Positions 28,031-36,393 of a DNA stretch of 64,000 nucleotides are shown in pieces; position 1 is the first letter of the stretch, and each line of letters opens with the position of its first letter. The position numbers were made by a program, and so were the translations under genes. The stretch lies in assembly GCA_963765875.1 (NCBI GenBank), contig CAVXYK010000020.1:120935-184934 (forward strand). The letters run 5' to 3'. This stretch comes from JAWKOK01 sp963765875. Its GTDB lineage: Bacteria > Chloroflexota > Anaerolineae > Caldilineales > Caldilineaceae. The notes below the pieces were generated by a model. That model made no database searches. It was not told the DNA's origin and was given only the letters and a program-made list of their open reading frames with translations.

Positions 28031-28852
28031 ATGTCGAAATCTCGTGGCCTGAGCGTTATCATCTATACATTGACGACAGTGATCGGCATTGTGGCCTTTC
28101 TCTACCCGTTCTGGATGCCCGCGGTTCAGCAGGGGCAGATGGGCCTGGCCCATAGTCAGGACGCGCCGTTGATGTTGACGGCGTTGGTCGGCCTGGCCTT
28201 TGCCGTGCTGCTGCTTGAGATCCAGAGCCAATCCATCAGCGCCAAGTCGATTGCGCTCTTGGGCGTACTGGTGGCTATTAATACGGTTCTGCGATTTGTC
28301 GATGTGGCCATTCCCGGCCCCGGCGGATTCACCCCCATCTTCTTTCTCATCGTGCTCACCGGCTATGTCTTCGGCGGTCGCTTCGGCTTTCTGATGGGCG
28401 TGCTGACGCTGGGCGTCTCATCATTGGTGACGGGCACGGTCGGTCCCTGGTTACCGTATCAGATGTTCACTGCCGGGTGGATGGGCCTGTCTGCACCGCT
28501 CTGTCGCCCGTTGGTGCGGGCCATCCAAGCGGAGGGACGTTGGGGCGAGGTCGTGGTGCTGGCCATCTTCGGCGGTGTTTGGGGGTTGCTCTACGGTGCG
28601 ATCATGAACATCTGGTTCTGGCCCTTCGTCAGCGGATCGACCAGTCAATATTGGGAGCCGGGCATTTCCTTGATCGATACCTTGCGCCGCTACGCCGTCT
28701 TTTACATAGCCACTTCTCTCGTCTGGGACGTCATGCGTCTGGTCGGGCAACACTATTCTGATCATGGCCTTTGGCATGCCTACGCTGCGCGTGCTTCGGC
28801 GATTCCAGCAACGCTTCGCATTTACCTACAGCCCCGCGAAACCGAAGAGTGA
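28031..28852 (+). CDS. ECF transporter substrate-binding (S) component, probably for corrinoids
   Basis: This 273-residue membrane protein has six or seven hydrophobic segments and the S-component hallmark loops: LGVLVAINTVLRFVD, then FTPIFFLIVLTGYVFGGRFG, then LGVSSLVTGTVGPWLPYQMF. S components bind a vitamin and dock on the EcfT-EcfA engine to carry it in. The substrate is not readable from these motifs alone. The cobalamin riboswitch upstream and the pduO-cobS-cbiR-cobU genes downstream point to cobalamin or cobinamide. The gene is tightly packed between the anchored receptor gene and EcfT. Confidence 0.8.
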   Translation: MSKSRGLSVIIYTLTTVIGIVAFLYPFWMPAVQQGQMGLAHSQDAPLMLTALVGLAFAVLLLEIQSQSISAKSIALLGVLVAINTVLRFVDVAIPGPGGFTPIFFLIVLTGYVFGGRFGFLMGVLTLGVSSLVTGTVGPWLPYQMFTAGWMGLSAPLCRPLVRAIQAEGRWGEVVVLAIFGGVWGLLYGAIMNIWFWPFVSGSTSQYWEPGISLIDTLRRYAVFYIATSLVWDVMRLVGQHYSDHGLWHAYAARASAIPATLRIYLQPRETEE

Positions 28853-28921
28853 GAACGCCCCGTCGGGTTGGGCACGATCTCCGCGACCAGTGGTGATGCC
28901 GCAGTCCAGCGAGGGCCAGGC

Positions 28922-30109
28922 GTGACTCGAGATGCGTCCATCCATGCGCTGGCCTGGCTGGCCTGGCTGGCGGCCATCATGGTTGTGCTGACGACGACGC
29001 GCAACCCGCTCTATCTGGGCGTTGTGCTGGCCTGGATTGCACTGGTTTCGGTAGCGGTTCGCCGTACCACGGATGCCGAAATCAGCACACAGGCCGTGAA
29101 TATCTCGCCTGTGCGTTTTGGCCTCTTCGTGATTGCTGTGTCAGCCATCTTCAACGGGCTGACCGTCCATTTCGGGTCAACGATCCTCTTCACGCTACCC
29201 GAGCAACTGCCCCTGATCGGCGGCCCCATCACCCTGGAGGCCATCGTCTACGGCGCGCTCAACGGCGTCGTGATCGCAGGACTCTTTGCCGCCTTTTTGG
29301 TCATGAACCGGGCGCTCTCGGTCCGCGAGCTTGTACAGTTGATCCCGCGTGCCTACTACCCGGTGGCGGTTGTGGTCTCGATCGCCATCACCTTTGTGCC
29401 CACTACATTGCGCCAGTTTCGCCAGATCCGTGAAGCCCAGGCCGTGCGTGGGCATCGCATGCGTGGCCTGCGTAGTTGGCTGCCGCTCTTCATTCCGCTA
29501 TTGACCGGTGGGCTGGAGCGGGCATTGCAGCTCTCCGAGGCCATGATGGCGCGCGGTTTTGCCAGTTCCGAAGGTGAAACCCACGATGCGGGGTCACGTG
29601 TCGCCATTATCGCCGGGCTACTGCTCTTTGTGGCGGGGTGGCTCCTGCGCCTGGTCTGGAATCAGCCATGGCTGGGGTTGGAACTCTTGGTGATCGGCAT
29701 GGTGTTGGTGCTGGGTAGCATCTGGCTCGTCGGCCGCCGCCATCCGCATACCGTCTATCGTCCGCAGGCATGGAGGTTTCGAGACTGGGTCGTTGTTGCC
29801 GGAGCCGCGGTCACGGTGGCCGCTTTTTTGATTCCATGGCCGGGCCTGGATCGCTCATCGATCTTCTACTATCCTTATCCCAGACTCACAGTCCCAACCT
29901 TTTCGCTGATTCTGGGCGTGGCGACGTGGGGTCTGGTCGCGCCGGCGCTTGTGATCATGATCGACAGCCTAGATGCGCCGCGGCGCCCTGATGATCAACA
30001 AGAACCGGATGTTGAGAACGAAAAAACCAGACCCCTCCAGATCGATAGTATCGGGCCTGATCGGGATCAACGAGAGGGAGGCGGGCAAGCGTCCGTTTCA
30101 GCGCTATGA
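28922..30109 (+). CDS. ecfT: ECF transporter transmembrane (T) component with C-terminal extension
   Basis: This EcfT-type membrane protein transmits ATPase motion to the S component. Both coupling motifs are present: EAQAVRGHR and, 60 residues on, EAMMARGF, the Ala-Arg-Gly signatures of coupling helices. I chose the GTG at 28922 (GAGGG just upstream), giving 395 residues; a TTG at 28868 would add 18. Typical EcfT is about 260 residues. Here extra helices (LLLFVAGWLLRLVW, VVVAGAAVTVAAFLIP, VATWGLVAPALVIMI) and a polar tail follow the second motif. The stop overlaps the EcfA start by four bases. Confidence 0.8.
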   Translation: MTRDASIHALAWLAWLAAIMVVLTTTRNPLYLGVVLAWIALVSVAVRRTTDAEISTQAVNISPVRFGLFVIAVSAIFNGLTVHFGSTILFTLPEQLPLIGGPITLEAIVYGALNGVVIAGLFAAFLVMNRALSVRELVQLIPRAYYPVAVVVSIAITFVPTTLRQFRQIREAQAVRGHRMRGLRSWLPLFIPLLTGGLERALQLSEAMMARGFASSEGETHDAGSRVAIIAGLLLFVAGWLLRLVWNQPWLGLELLVIGMVLVLGSIWLVGRRHPHTVYRPQAWRFRDWVVVAGAAVTVAAFLIPWPGLDRSSIFYYPYPRLTVPTFSLILGVATWGLVAPALVIMIDSLDAPRRPDDQQEPDVENEKTRPLQIDSIGPDRDQREGGGQASVSAL

Positions 30110-31749
30110 TCTTTTTTGAACATGTCAGTTTCACCTATCCGGGCGCGTCTCGGCCGGCACTCAGTGATCTCTCTTTTGAGCTGTTTCCAGGTGAGTTCGT
30201 CCTGCTTGTCGGTCCATCGGGCGCAGGCAAGTCGACGTTGCTGCGCTGCATCAATGGCCTGGTCCCCCACTTCAGCGGCGGGTCCTTATCCGGCAACATT
30301 CGCGTCGAAGATCTGGATCCGGTGGCGGCCACGCCCCAGGTGATGAGCCGCCACGTGGGTTTCGTCTTCCAGGACCCGGAAGCCCAGTTTGTGATGGATC
30401 GGGTTGAGGATGAGCTGGCCTTTGCGCTTGAGAATGCAGCCATGCCGCCGGTCGAGATGCGTGTGCGTGTTGAAGAGACACTGGATCTGCTCGATCTGGC
30501 CCCCCTTCGCGATCGGGCGCTGGTCACACTTTCCGGTGGCGAACGGCAGCGTGTGGCCATTGCCGCGGCGCTGGCCTTGCGCCCGGCGATTCTCATTCTG
30601 GACGAGCCGACGTCGCAGCTCGATCCCAAGTCTGCCGAAGATGTGCTCACGGCGCTCGTTCGCCTCAACCAGGATCTGGGACTGACCATCATATTGGCCG
30701 AGCACCGGCTTGAACGTGTCCTGCCCTTTGTCGATAGTCTGCTCTATTTGGATGACGCGTCCGGACCCGCGCGTGTCGGCGATCCGAGAGAGGTGCTGCC
30801 CGAGGTTGAGCTTGGGCCGCCGCTGGTCCAGCTTGCCAAGCGACTCGACTGGAAACCCTTGCCCCTGACGATTAAGGAGGGACTGCGTTTCAGCCGTCGG
30901 CTGCCTCGACTGGAAACGGCATCAGAGGAATCAGCGAGTGTCCGGCCGGCACAACCGGCCGTTGATGCTCGCATTCGGGTGACATCGATCCGGGCGCAAT
31001 ATGAGCGCTTCGTGGCGCTCAACAACGTCAGTCTTGACGTTTTCCCCGGCGAGATCGTGGTGCTTATGGGGCGCAATGGCGCCGGCAAGACGACGCTGCT
31101 CAAGAGCATGGTCGGCCTGGTGCGACCGGACGGCGGAACGGTCTCGGTGGACGGCGAATCCATTGCCGGCAGAGATGTGGCCGACATCTGCCGGGATATC
31201 GGCTATCTGCCCCAGGATCCCAACACACTGCTCTTTGCCGACAGGGTGATCGACGAGTTGGAGATCACTCTGTGCAACCATGGCATGCTTCCCGAACAGG
31301 GCGGCCATCCGCCCATCGAGCCGGCGGTATTGCTCGATCAACTGGGTCTTGCCCACAAGGAACAGGCCTACCCGCGTGACCTCAGCGTCGGTGAACGGCA
31401 GCGGGTGGCGCTGGCCGCCATCACCGTGACGCAGCCCGGTTCGCTGCTTCTGGACGAGCCAACCCGGGGTCTCGACTACAGCGCCAAAGAGCAGTTGATG
31501 ATACTGTTGCACGGTTGGCGCGATCAGCAGATGGCGATTGTCGTGATCACGCATGACGTCGAGTTTGCCGCCTCCATCGCCGACCGCGTGGTGCTGATGA
31601 GCCAGGGCGAGATCATCGCCAACGGCCCGCCGACCGAGGTGATGGCCACGTCGCCGCTCTTCGCGCCCCAGGTGGCACGGCTTTTTCCAAAGAGCGGATG
31701 GTTGACGCCATGGGATGTTATGGTGGGGAATAGGGGAATAGGGGAGTAG
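30106..31749 (+). CDS. ecfA: ECF transporter ATPase, two EcfA domains fused
   Basis: This 547-residue protein has two ABC ATPase halves. The first has GPSGAGKSTLL, LSGGERQRVAIA and ILILDEPTSQLD; the second has GRNGAGKTTLL, LSVGERQRVALA and SLLLDEPTRGLD with a variant signature (Val for Gly). It couples ATP hydrolysis to uptake through EcfT and the S component. Fusion of the EcfA and EcfA' halves is common in some lineages. It overlaps ecfT by four bases (ATGA). A 127-base gap with a weak repeat separates it from pduO. Confidence 0.9.
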   Translation: MIFFEHVSFTYPGASRPALSDLSFELFPGEFVLLVGPSGAGKSTLLRCINGLVPHFSGGSLSGNIRVEDLDPVAATPQVMSRHVGFVFQDPEAQFVMDRVEDELAFALENAAMPPVEMRVRVEETLDLLDLAPLRDRALVTLSGGERQRVAIAAALALRPAILILDEPTSQLDPKSAEDVLTALVRLNQDLGLTIILAEHRLERVLPFVDSLLYLDDASGPARVGDPREVLPEVELGPPLVQLAKRLDWKPLPLTIKEGLRFSRRLPRLETASEESASVRPAQPAVDARIRVTSIRAQYERFVALNNVSLDVFPGEIVVLMGRNGAGKTTLLKSMVGLVRPDGGTVSVDGESIAGRDVADICRDIGYLPQDPNTLLFADRVIDELEITLCNHGMLPEQGGHPPIEPAVLLDQLGLAHKEQAYPRDLSVGERQRVALAAITVTQPGSLLLDEPTRGLDYSAKEQLMILLHGWRDQQMAIVVITHDVEFAASIADRVVLMSQGEIIANGPPTEVMATSPLFAPQVARLFPKSGWLTPWDVMVGNRGIGE

Positions 31750-31876
31750 GAGATTCGGCCGCAATTGGGGCCACGGCAAACTTTTTATCGCCTTTTCTCC
31801 GTTTCCTCTGTGAATTCTTCGTACCTTCGTGGTGACCGTTTTAAGTTTCGATTTGTAACCAATACTGGAGAATAGC

Positions 31877-32440
31877 ATGCCTAGATTGACGAAGATCTAT
31901 ACCCGGCAAGGCGACGAGGGAATGACCTCCCTGGGCGCGGGCCAAAAGGTGTCGAAAGACAGCCTGCGCGTGCAGGCTTATGGCGCGGTTGATGAACTCA
32001 ACTCGCAGATTGGCGTTGCCATTGCCCTTGGTATCAGCGATGAAATCGCCGATGTCTTGCGCTCGATCCAGAATGAACTCTTTGACCTGGGGACGGATCT
32101 ATGTTTTACGCAAGAGGACAAAGAGACAATTCCGCTGCCCAGCATGGAGCCACGCCATATCGAGCGCCTGGAAACGACCATCGATGCGATGACGGCGGTC
32201 GTCGGGCCGTTGGAGAACTTCATTCTGCCCGGCGGCTCCATCGGCTCGGCACAGCTCCATGTCGCACGCACCATTTGTCGTCGTGCTGAACGTGATGCCA
32301 CGTCACTGGCCGCGCAGGAAGCCATAGGCGACAACGTGTTGTCCTATCTGAACCGGCTCTCCGACGCACTCTTCGTCATGGCGCGCTACGAGAATCATCT
32401 GCAGGGCGTGCCCGAGCCGCTTTGGAAACCGGGCGGATAA
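31877..32440 (+). CDS. pduO: Cob(I)alamin adenosyltransferase, PduO type
   Basis: This 187-residue protein transfers the adenosyl group of ATP to cob(I)alamin or cobinamide to form the active coenzyme. The N-terminal ATP site reads IYTRQGDEGMTSLGAGQKV, followed by AYGAVDELNSQIGVA. The C-terminal helical bundle has ARTICRRAERD and NRLSDALFVMARYEN, all diagnostic of the PduO family. The start ATG follows GGAGAATAGC. In this locus it would adenosylate imported corrinoids and supply the cofactor served by MeaB. Confidence 0.93.
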   Translation: MPRLTKIYTRQGDEGMTSLGAGQKVSKDSLRVQAYGAVDELNSQIGVAIALGISDEIADVLRSIQNELFDLGTDLCFTQEDKETIPLPSMEPRHIERLETTIDAMTAVVGPLENFILPGGSIGSAQLHVARTICRRAERDATSLAAQEAIGDNVLSYLNRLSDALFVMARYENHLQGVPEPLWKPGG

Positions 32441-32469
32441 TTTTTTGTCACATATAGCTTCAGTGCAAG

Positions 32470-32600
32470 AACAGAAGATCAGCCACAGATGAACACATAT
32501 GGTCACAGATAACCACAGATAAGGTCTGATAGCAAAGGAGCAGCTCAAATATCATCTGTGAATATCACTCTTTTATCTGTGTTCATCTGTGGCAAATTTT
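32470..32600. repeat. Palindromic CCACAGAT/ATCTGTGG element before cobS
   Basis: AGCCACAGATGAACACATATGG and ACAGATAACCACAGAT open the element, and ATCTGTGTTCATCTGTGGCAAA closes it, so the two halves are inverted copies. It fills most of the 181-base gap between pduO and cobS. Transcripts crossing it could fold a long stem. Confidence 0.65.
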
Positions 32601-32621
32601 CGTCAGTCAGGCAAGGCAGAG

Positions 32622-33353
32622 ATGATTCTTCGGGAATGGTGGATGGCGCTGGGGTTTCTTACCACGTTGCCTGTGCCGCATGTGGAGTACGATGCTGATG
32701 CTTTCGTGCGGGCGGGGCGCTGGTATCCGCTGGTCGGGCTGGTCATCGGTGGGCTGCTCTGGGCTGCGTATGTTTTGCTATCGATGATTTTCCCGCCGTT
32801 GGTCGTGGCCGTCCTGGTTGTGGCGCTTTGGGCCATCCTGACCGGCGGCCTGCATCTGGACGGGCTGGCCGACTGCTGCGACGGTATGCTTGCCCCTTTC
32901 GAACCGGCGCGACGCCTGGAGATCATGCGCGATTCGCGCGTTGGGGCCTTTGCCGCCATCGGGCTACCGCTGGCGCTGCTGCTCAAGACTGCAACTGTGG
33001 CAGCGCTGCCTGCGGCACTGCCTGCCCTGCTGATGGCTCCGACCTGGGCACGCTGGTTGCTGCTGCCTGCGGCGAGCCAGCCCATGGCCAGGAGCGACGG
33101 CATGGGCAGCGCTTTTGCCGCCGGTCTAACCAATTCAGTCTTGGGCCTGGCACTGGTCGTACCTATCGCGCTCCTGCTCATCACATCACCCACTTGGCAA
33201 GGACTGATCGCCGTTGTGCTGGCCCATGCGGTCTGTGCCTCTGTCTGTTGGTCGGCCCGCAGGCGTCTGGGCGGCGTCACCGGCGATGTCTTCGGCCTGG
33301 TCGTCGAGGCAGGCGAGCTGGCGATCCTACTTACCTACGCGGCCGCGCTATGA
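32622..33353 (+). CDS. cobS: Adenosylcobinamide-GDP ribazoletransferase
   Basis: This 243-residue integral membrane enzyme joins alpha-ribazole (phosphate) to adenosylcobinamide-GDP, the last step of cobamide assembly. Typical stretches are LGFLTTLPVP near the N-terminus, RAGRWYPLVGLVIG, GGLHLDGLADCCDG (metal-binding aspartates), MRDSRVGAFAAIG and the C-terminal RRLGGVTGDVFGLVVE. I start at ATG 32622, behind AAGGCAGAG, rather than at the GTG at 32589 inside the repeat. The stop overlaps the next start by four bases. Confidence 0.93.
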   Translation: MILREWWMALGFLTTLPVPHVEYDADAFVRAGRWYPLVGLVIGGLLWAAYVLLSMIFPPLVVAVLVVALWAILTGGLHLDGLADCCDGMLAPFEPARRLEIMRDSRVGAFAAIGLPLALLLKTATVAALPAALPALLMAPTWARWLLLPAASQPMARSDGMGSAFAAGLTNSVLGLALVVPIALLLITSPTWQGLIAVVLAHAVCASVCWSARRRLGGVTGDVFGLVVEAGELAILLTYAAAL

Positions 33354-34183
33354 ACATCTGTGAACTGGATCTCCCCTTTCGGGTGGGCACGACCTCATAC
33401 ATTCTTGAAGACGATCTTGTGCCCAATGCCCGCCTTCTGGCTCACCACGTCCAGGAGATGCAGCTTGTACTCTTCGATCTGCCCGGCGGACCCAGCAACC
33501 TGCCCGATGCGCAAACGGTTGATGCGTTGCGAACCATCGGCGACGGGTGCGACCTGGTCTACACCGTCCATCTGATCGAAGATCTGCGCCTCACCAACGC
33601 AGACAACACACCCAGCACCTCTCTGGCTCGTGCCCGGCAGGTCATTGAGATGACGCAGCCATTGAGGCCTTGGGCCTACGTGTTGCATCTGGACGGCAAA
33701 GAACATCGGCAGATGGGCGAAACTTGCGAGGCAAGGAAATCCCTCGCCCTCTGGCAGGATGAAACAGCACAGGCGCTCGACAGAGTGGCCAAGGTCGCCG
33801 GCGATCCCGTCTTGCTGGCCGTAGAGAACCTGGAGAGCTACCCACCCGAGTTTGTGACGCCGGTCATCGACCATCTGCCGGTTTGCCGTTGCGTGGACAT
33901 CGGCCATCTCTGGCTGGACGGGCACGATCCGCTGCCCTATCTGAGGTCGGCATTGTTTCGCACACGTGTCGTTCACATTCATGGCGTCCACGAGGTCGAT
34001 GGTCAGAAACGGGACCATCAATCGCTGGCCCACATGGTCCCGGAGCAGCTCGATCCGCTGTTCGAGCTGTTGCTGCGCGAGCGGTATGAGGGCGTGCTGT
34101 CGATGGAGGTCTTTGGCGAGGATGATTTCGAGACGTCGTTTGAGGCTTTGGTGGAGAGCGTGGGCCGGTGCGGCCAAAGATAG
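33350..34183 (+). CDS. cbiR: CbiR-like cobamide remodelling hydrolase (AP endonuclease 2-type TIM barrel)
   Basis: This 277-residue TIM-barrel protein has candidate metal ligands His74 (YTVHL), His113, Glu159 (LAVENLESYP), Asp183 and His186 (CVDIGHLWLDG), His211 (VVHIHGVH), His223 and Glu253 (SMEVFGE). The fold is that of sugar-phosphate isomerases and endonuclease IV. CbiR, known from Akkermansia, is a member of this fold that cuts the nucleotide loop of cobamides so a new lower ligand can be attached. The start overlaps the cobS stop (ATGA) and cobU follows, which supports CbiR over a sugar isomerase. I identified it by context and remembered family features, not by search. Confidence 0.72.
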   Translation: MNICELDLPFRVGTTSYILEDDLVPNARLLAHHVQEMQLVLFDLPGGPSNLPDAQTVDALRTIGDGCDLVYTVHLIEDLRLTNADNTPSTSLARARQVIEMTQPLRPWAYVLHLDGKEHRQMGETCEARKSLALWQDETAQALDRVAKVAGDPVLLAVENLESYPPEFVTPVIDHLPVCRCVDIGHLWLDGHDPLPYLRSALFRTRVVHIHGVHEVDGQKRDHQSLAHMVPEQLDPLFELLLRERYEGVLSMEVFGEDDFETSFEALVESVGRCGQR

Positions 34184-34336
34184 TAGGTCCGATTTGCAGT
34201 CGGACGAGCTTGATTGACCGAACGGTCACATCTTTAGTCGGGCAGATTTCCGTGGCAGAATTGTCACAATGCAAGTGTGACCTACATCAGTCGTGTTTTC
34301 GTCACACCTTCCTTTTAGGACACCGGAATCAACCAC

Positions 34337-34897
34337 ATGCAACCAACCAAACAACTCACCCTGATTCTAGGCGGCGCACGTAGCGGCAAAAGCACTTATG
34401 CCGAACAGCTCGCATCTGCACGGGATGGTGACGTCCTCTACGTGGCTACAGCCCAGGCCTGGGACGACGAGATGCGCGAGCGCATCGCTGTGCACCAGGC
34501 AGATCGTCCCGACCACTGGCGCACGCTGGAGAAGCCGACTGGCGTCGGCGCAGCCATCGCCAATGCAGCGCGGGGCGACGCACCCGCGCAGACTATCCTC
34601 GTCGATTGCTTGACCATGCTGGCCAACAATGTCATCCTGGCGCTGCCCGAGTCGACAGGGCAACGCGATGCCGACGAAGCGCTCTACGCCGAGGTTGACA
34701 GCTTGTTGGCAACCTATATCGCCGGCAGCGCATCCTTGATCGTCGTCTCCAACGAAGTCGGTCTGGGCATCGTCCCGGCCTATCCGCTGGGTCGTGTCTA
34801 CCGCGACGCGCTGGGCCGCGCCAATCAACGGCTAGCCGCCGCGGCTGACCGGGTGGTCCTGATGGTGGCGGGATTGCCAATGACGGTGAAGGAGTGA
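34337..34897 (+). CDS. cobU: Adenosylcobinamide kinase / adenosylcobinamide-phosphate guanylyltransferase
   Basis: This 186-residue bifunctional P-loop enzyme phosphorylates cobinamide and activates it with GTP before CobS acts. It has LILGGARSGKSTYAE (P-loop), DVLYVATAQAWDDEM, RIAVHQADRPDHW, TILVDCLTMLANN (Walker B) and SNEVGLGIVPAYPLGRVYRD with the usual closing GLP segment. Length and motifs are complete. It lies 153 bases after the CbiR-like gene, in a gap that holds no recognisable element, and closes the B12 locus. Confidence 0.93.
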   Translation: MQPTKQLTLILGGARSGKSTYAEQLASARDGDVLYVATAQAWDDEMRERIAVHQADRPDHWRTLEKPTGVGAAIANAARGDAPAQTILVDCLTMLANNVILALPESTGQRDADEALYAEVDSLLATYIAGSASLIVVSNEVGLGIVPAYPLGRVYRDALGRANQRLAAAADRVVLMVAGLPMTVKE

Positions 34898-35484
34898 AAG
34901 GGTTGATTCGGCGGCATCTTGAGGTAGTGCCCTATGATACAATGTAAATTCAGTACTTCACGATTTGTCATTCTGAGTACCCGACGAAGCGGGGTTTTGC
35001 AAAGACAAGAAGAAACAAGGTGCGTTTAGGCGTCTGACTGTCATTCTGAGTGAGTATACGTCGCCAGTTCGAGCATGATGACAGACTAGCGAAGAATCTG
35101 GACAACAATGTCAAGACCCTTCTTTGGCCTCTTGAGTGCCCCGATCAGTCAACGGTTACCCAATCAGGGTGACAGAGTATCTTCCGCCGCGCCGGAGCAT
35201 GTTTCTTAGAAGTGGGTCTGCCGAACAACTTCACTCTGGCAAATGACCAGCGAAGAATCTTGTTTTGCTTGAATTCGTGAACTACTGAAATTCAATGTGA
35301 GTATCTGTCGAAGGGCAGATTTCCCTGCTCTCCAGGTCGCGCTGGCCGAGATGGATTTTTGCAGGAATCGCTGAACAATACTACAGAATCGGGCACAGGA
35401 TGATCTGTGTCCCATCCTTTTTTCATCTGTGTAAATCTGTGGCAAATTCCGCAAGCCACTCAAACCCAGAGAAACACCCTTACC
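34898..35484. repeat. Gene-free stretch with CATTCTGAG/CGAAGAATCT repeats
   Basis: Several degenerate copies of two short motifs occur: TCATTCTGAGT (near 34970 and 35041) and AGCGAAGAATCT (near 35091 and 35250). They are in the arrangement of a well-known dispersed intergenic repeat of environmental bacteria. The end of the stretch (35385-35450) carries another ATCTGTGT...AATCTGTGGCAAAT element just before the ABC transporter. I saw no gene, promoter or riboswitch here. Confidence 0.5.
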
Positions 35485-36393
35485 ATGCCCGCAATGCTCA
35501 ACCGCTCCGCACCCCACGACAGCCAGGCTCCAGCCCTGGTCTTCCAATCGGTCAGCGTCTTTTACGGCAACACGCCTGCGTTGGAGGATATCAGCTTCCA
35601 GCTTGATCGCGGCGCACAAGTGGCCGTGGTCGGCCCCAATGGCGCGGGCAAGAGCACGCTCTTCAACATCATTGCCGGCATCACCAAGCCTGATCAAGGC
35701 GACGTCCACATCTACGGCAGCGGACCCGATGGGCACATCTGCGTCGGCTATGTCCCTCAGCGCAATCGCATCGACTGGCGCTTCCCGGTCACGGTCAGCG
35801 ATGTGGTGATGATGGGCCGTGTTGGCCAGATCGGCCTCTTCCGCTGGCCGCGCCGGGGTGATTGGGCCATGGTCGAGTCAGCGTTGGCCCAGGTCGGCAT
35901 GGCCGAATTCGCCAAACGCCAGATCGGCGAGCTGTCAGGCGGCCAGCAACAGCGGGTCTTCCTGGCGCGTGCACTGGCTCAGGAAGCGGAACTGTTGATG
36001 CTGGACGAGCCCTTGACCGGCCTCGACATGCCCAGCCAGCGGGCTATCCTCGAAATCCTCGAAAACCTGAGCCGCCAGGGCATTACGACGTTGGTGGCCA
36101 CTCATGACATCAACAGCGCCGCGGCCCAGTTTTCCACCATGATGCTCATCAACCGACGGTTGATCGCCTATGGATCGCCACAGGACGTGCTGACCCATGG
36201 CGCATTGACTGAAGCCTTTGGGGCCCACTTCCATCTGGTTCGTGATGAGGAGGGCGAGGTTATCCTCGGCGACGCCGGCTGTATTGGCGGACATCCGCCG
36301 GTCGAACCGTTGCTCGGCCACAGCGACAGCGCCACGGCGCCGCTTCTCTCCAACGAAGAAGCCGCCATCCTGACCAGAAAAGGGAAGCGCTGA
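35485..36393 (+). CDS. Metal ABC transporter ATPase (zinc/manganese type)
   Basis: This 302-residue ABC ATPase of the ZnuC/SitB class has Walker A GPNGAGKSTLFN, Q-loop GYVPQRNRIDWRFPVTV, signature LSGGQQQRVFLARAL and Walker B LLMLDEPLTGLD. The RIDWxFPVTVxDVVMMGR stretch is typical of manganese/zinc importers. I start at ATG 35485, just after the repeat element. Its stop overlaps the permease start by one base. No periplasmic or lipoprotein metal-binding component is next to it in the window. Confidence 0.88.
   Translation: MPAMLNRSAPHDSQAPALVFQSVSVFYGNTPALEDISFQLDRGAQVAVVGPNGAGKSTLFNIIAGITKPDQGDVHIYGSGPDGHICVGYVPQRNRIDWRFPVTVSDVVMMGRVGQIGLFRWPRRGDWAMVESALAQVGMAEFAKRQIGELSGGQQQRVFLARALAQEAELLMLDEPLTGLDMPSQRAILEILENLSRQGITTLVATHDINSAAAQFSTMMLINRRLIAYGSPQDVLTHGALTEAFGAHFHLVRDEEGEVILGDAGCIGGHPPVEPLLGHSDSATAPLLSNEEAAILTRKGKR

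Noticed and set aside
32828..33349. In-frame extension that would fuse a 174-codon segment to the CbiR-like protein
   Set aside because: The segment is the second frame of cobS; the ATG overlapping the cobS stop gives the family's expected length.
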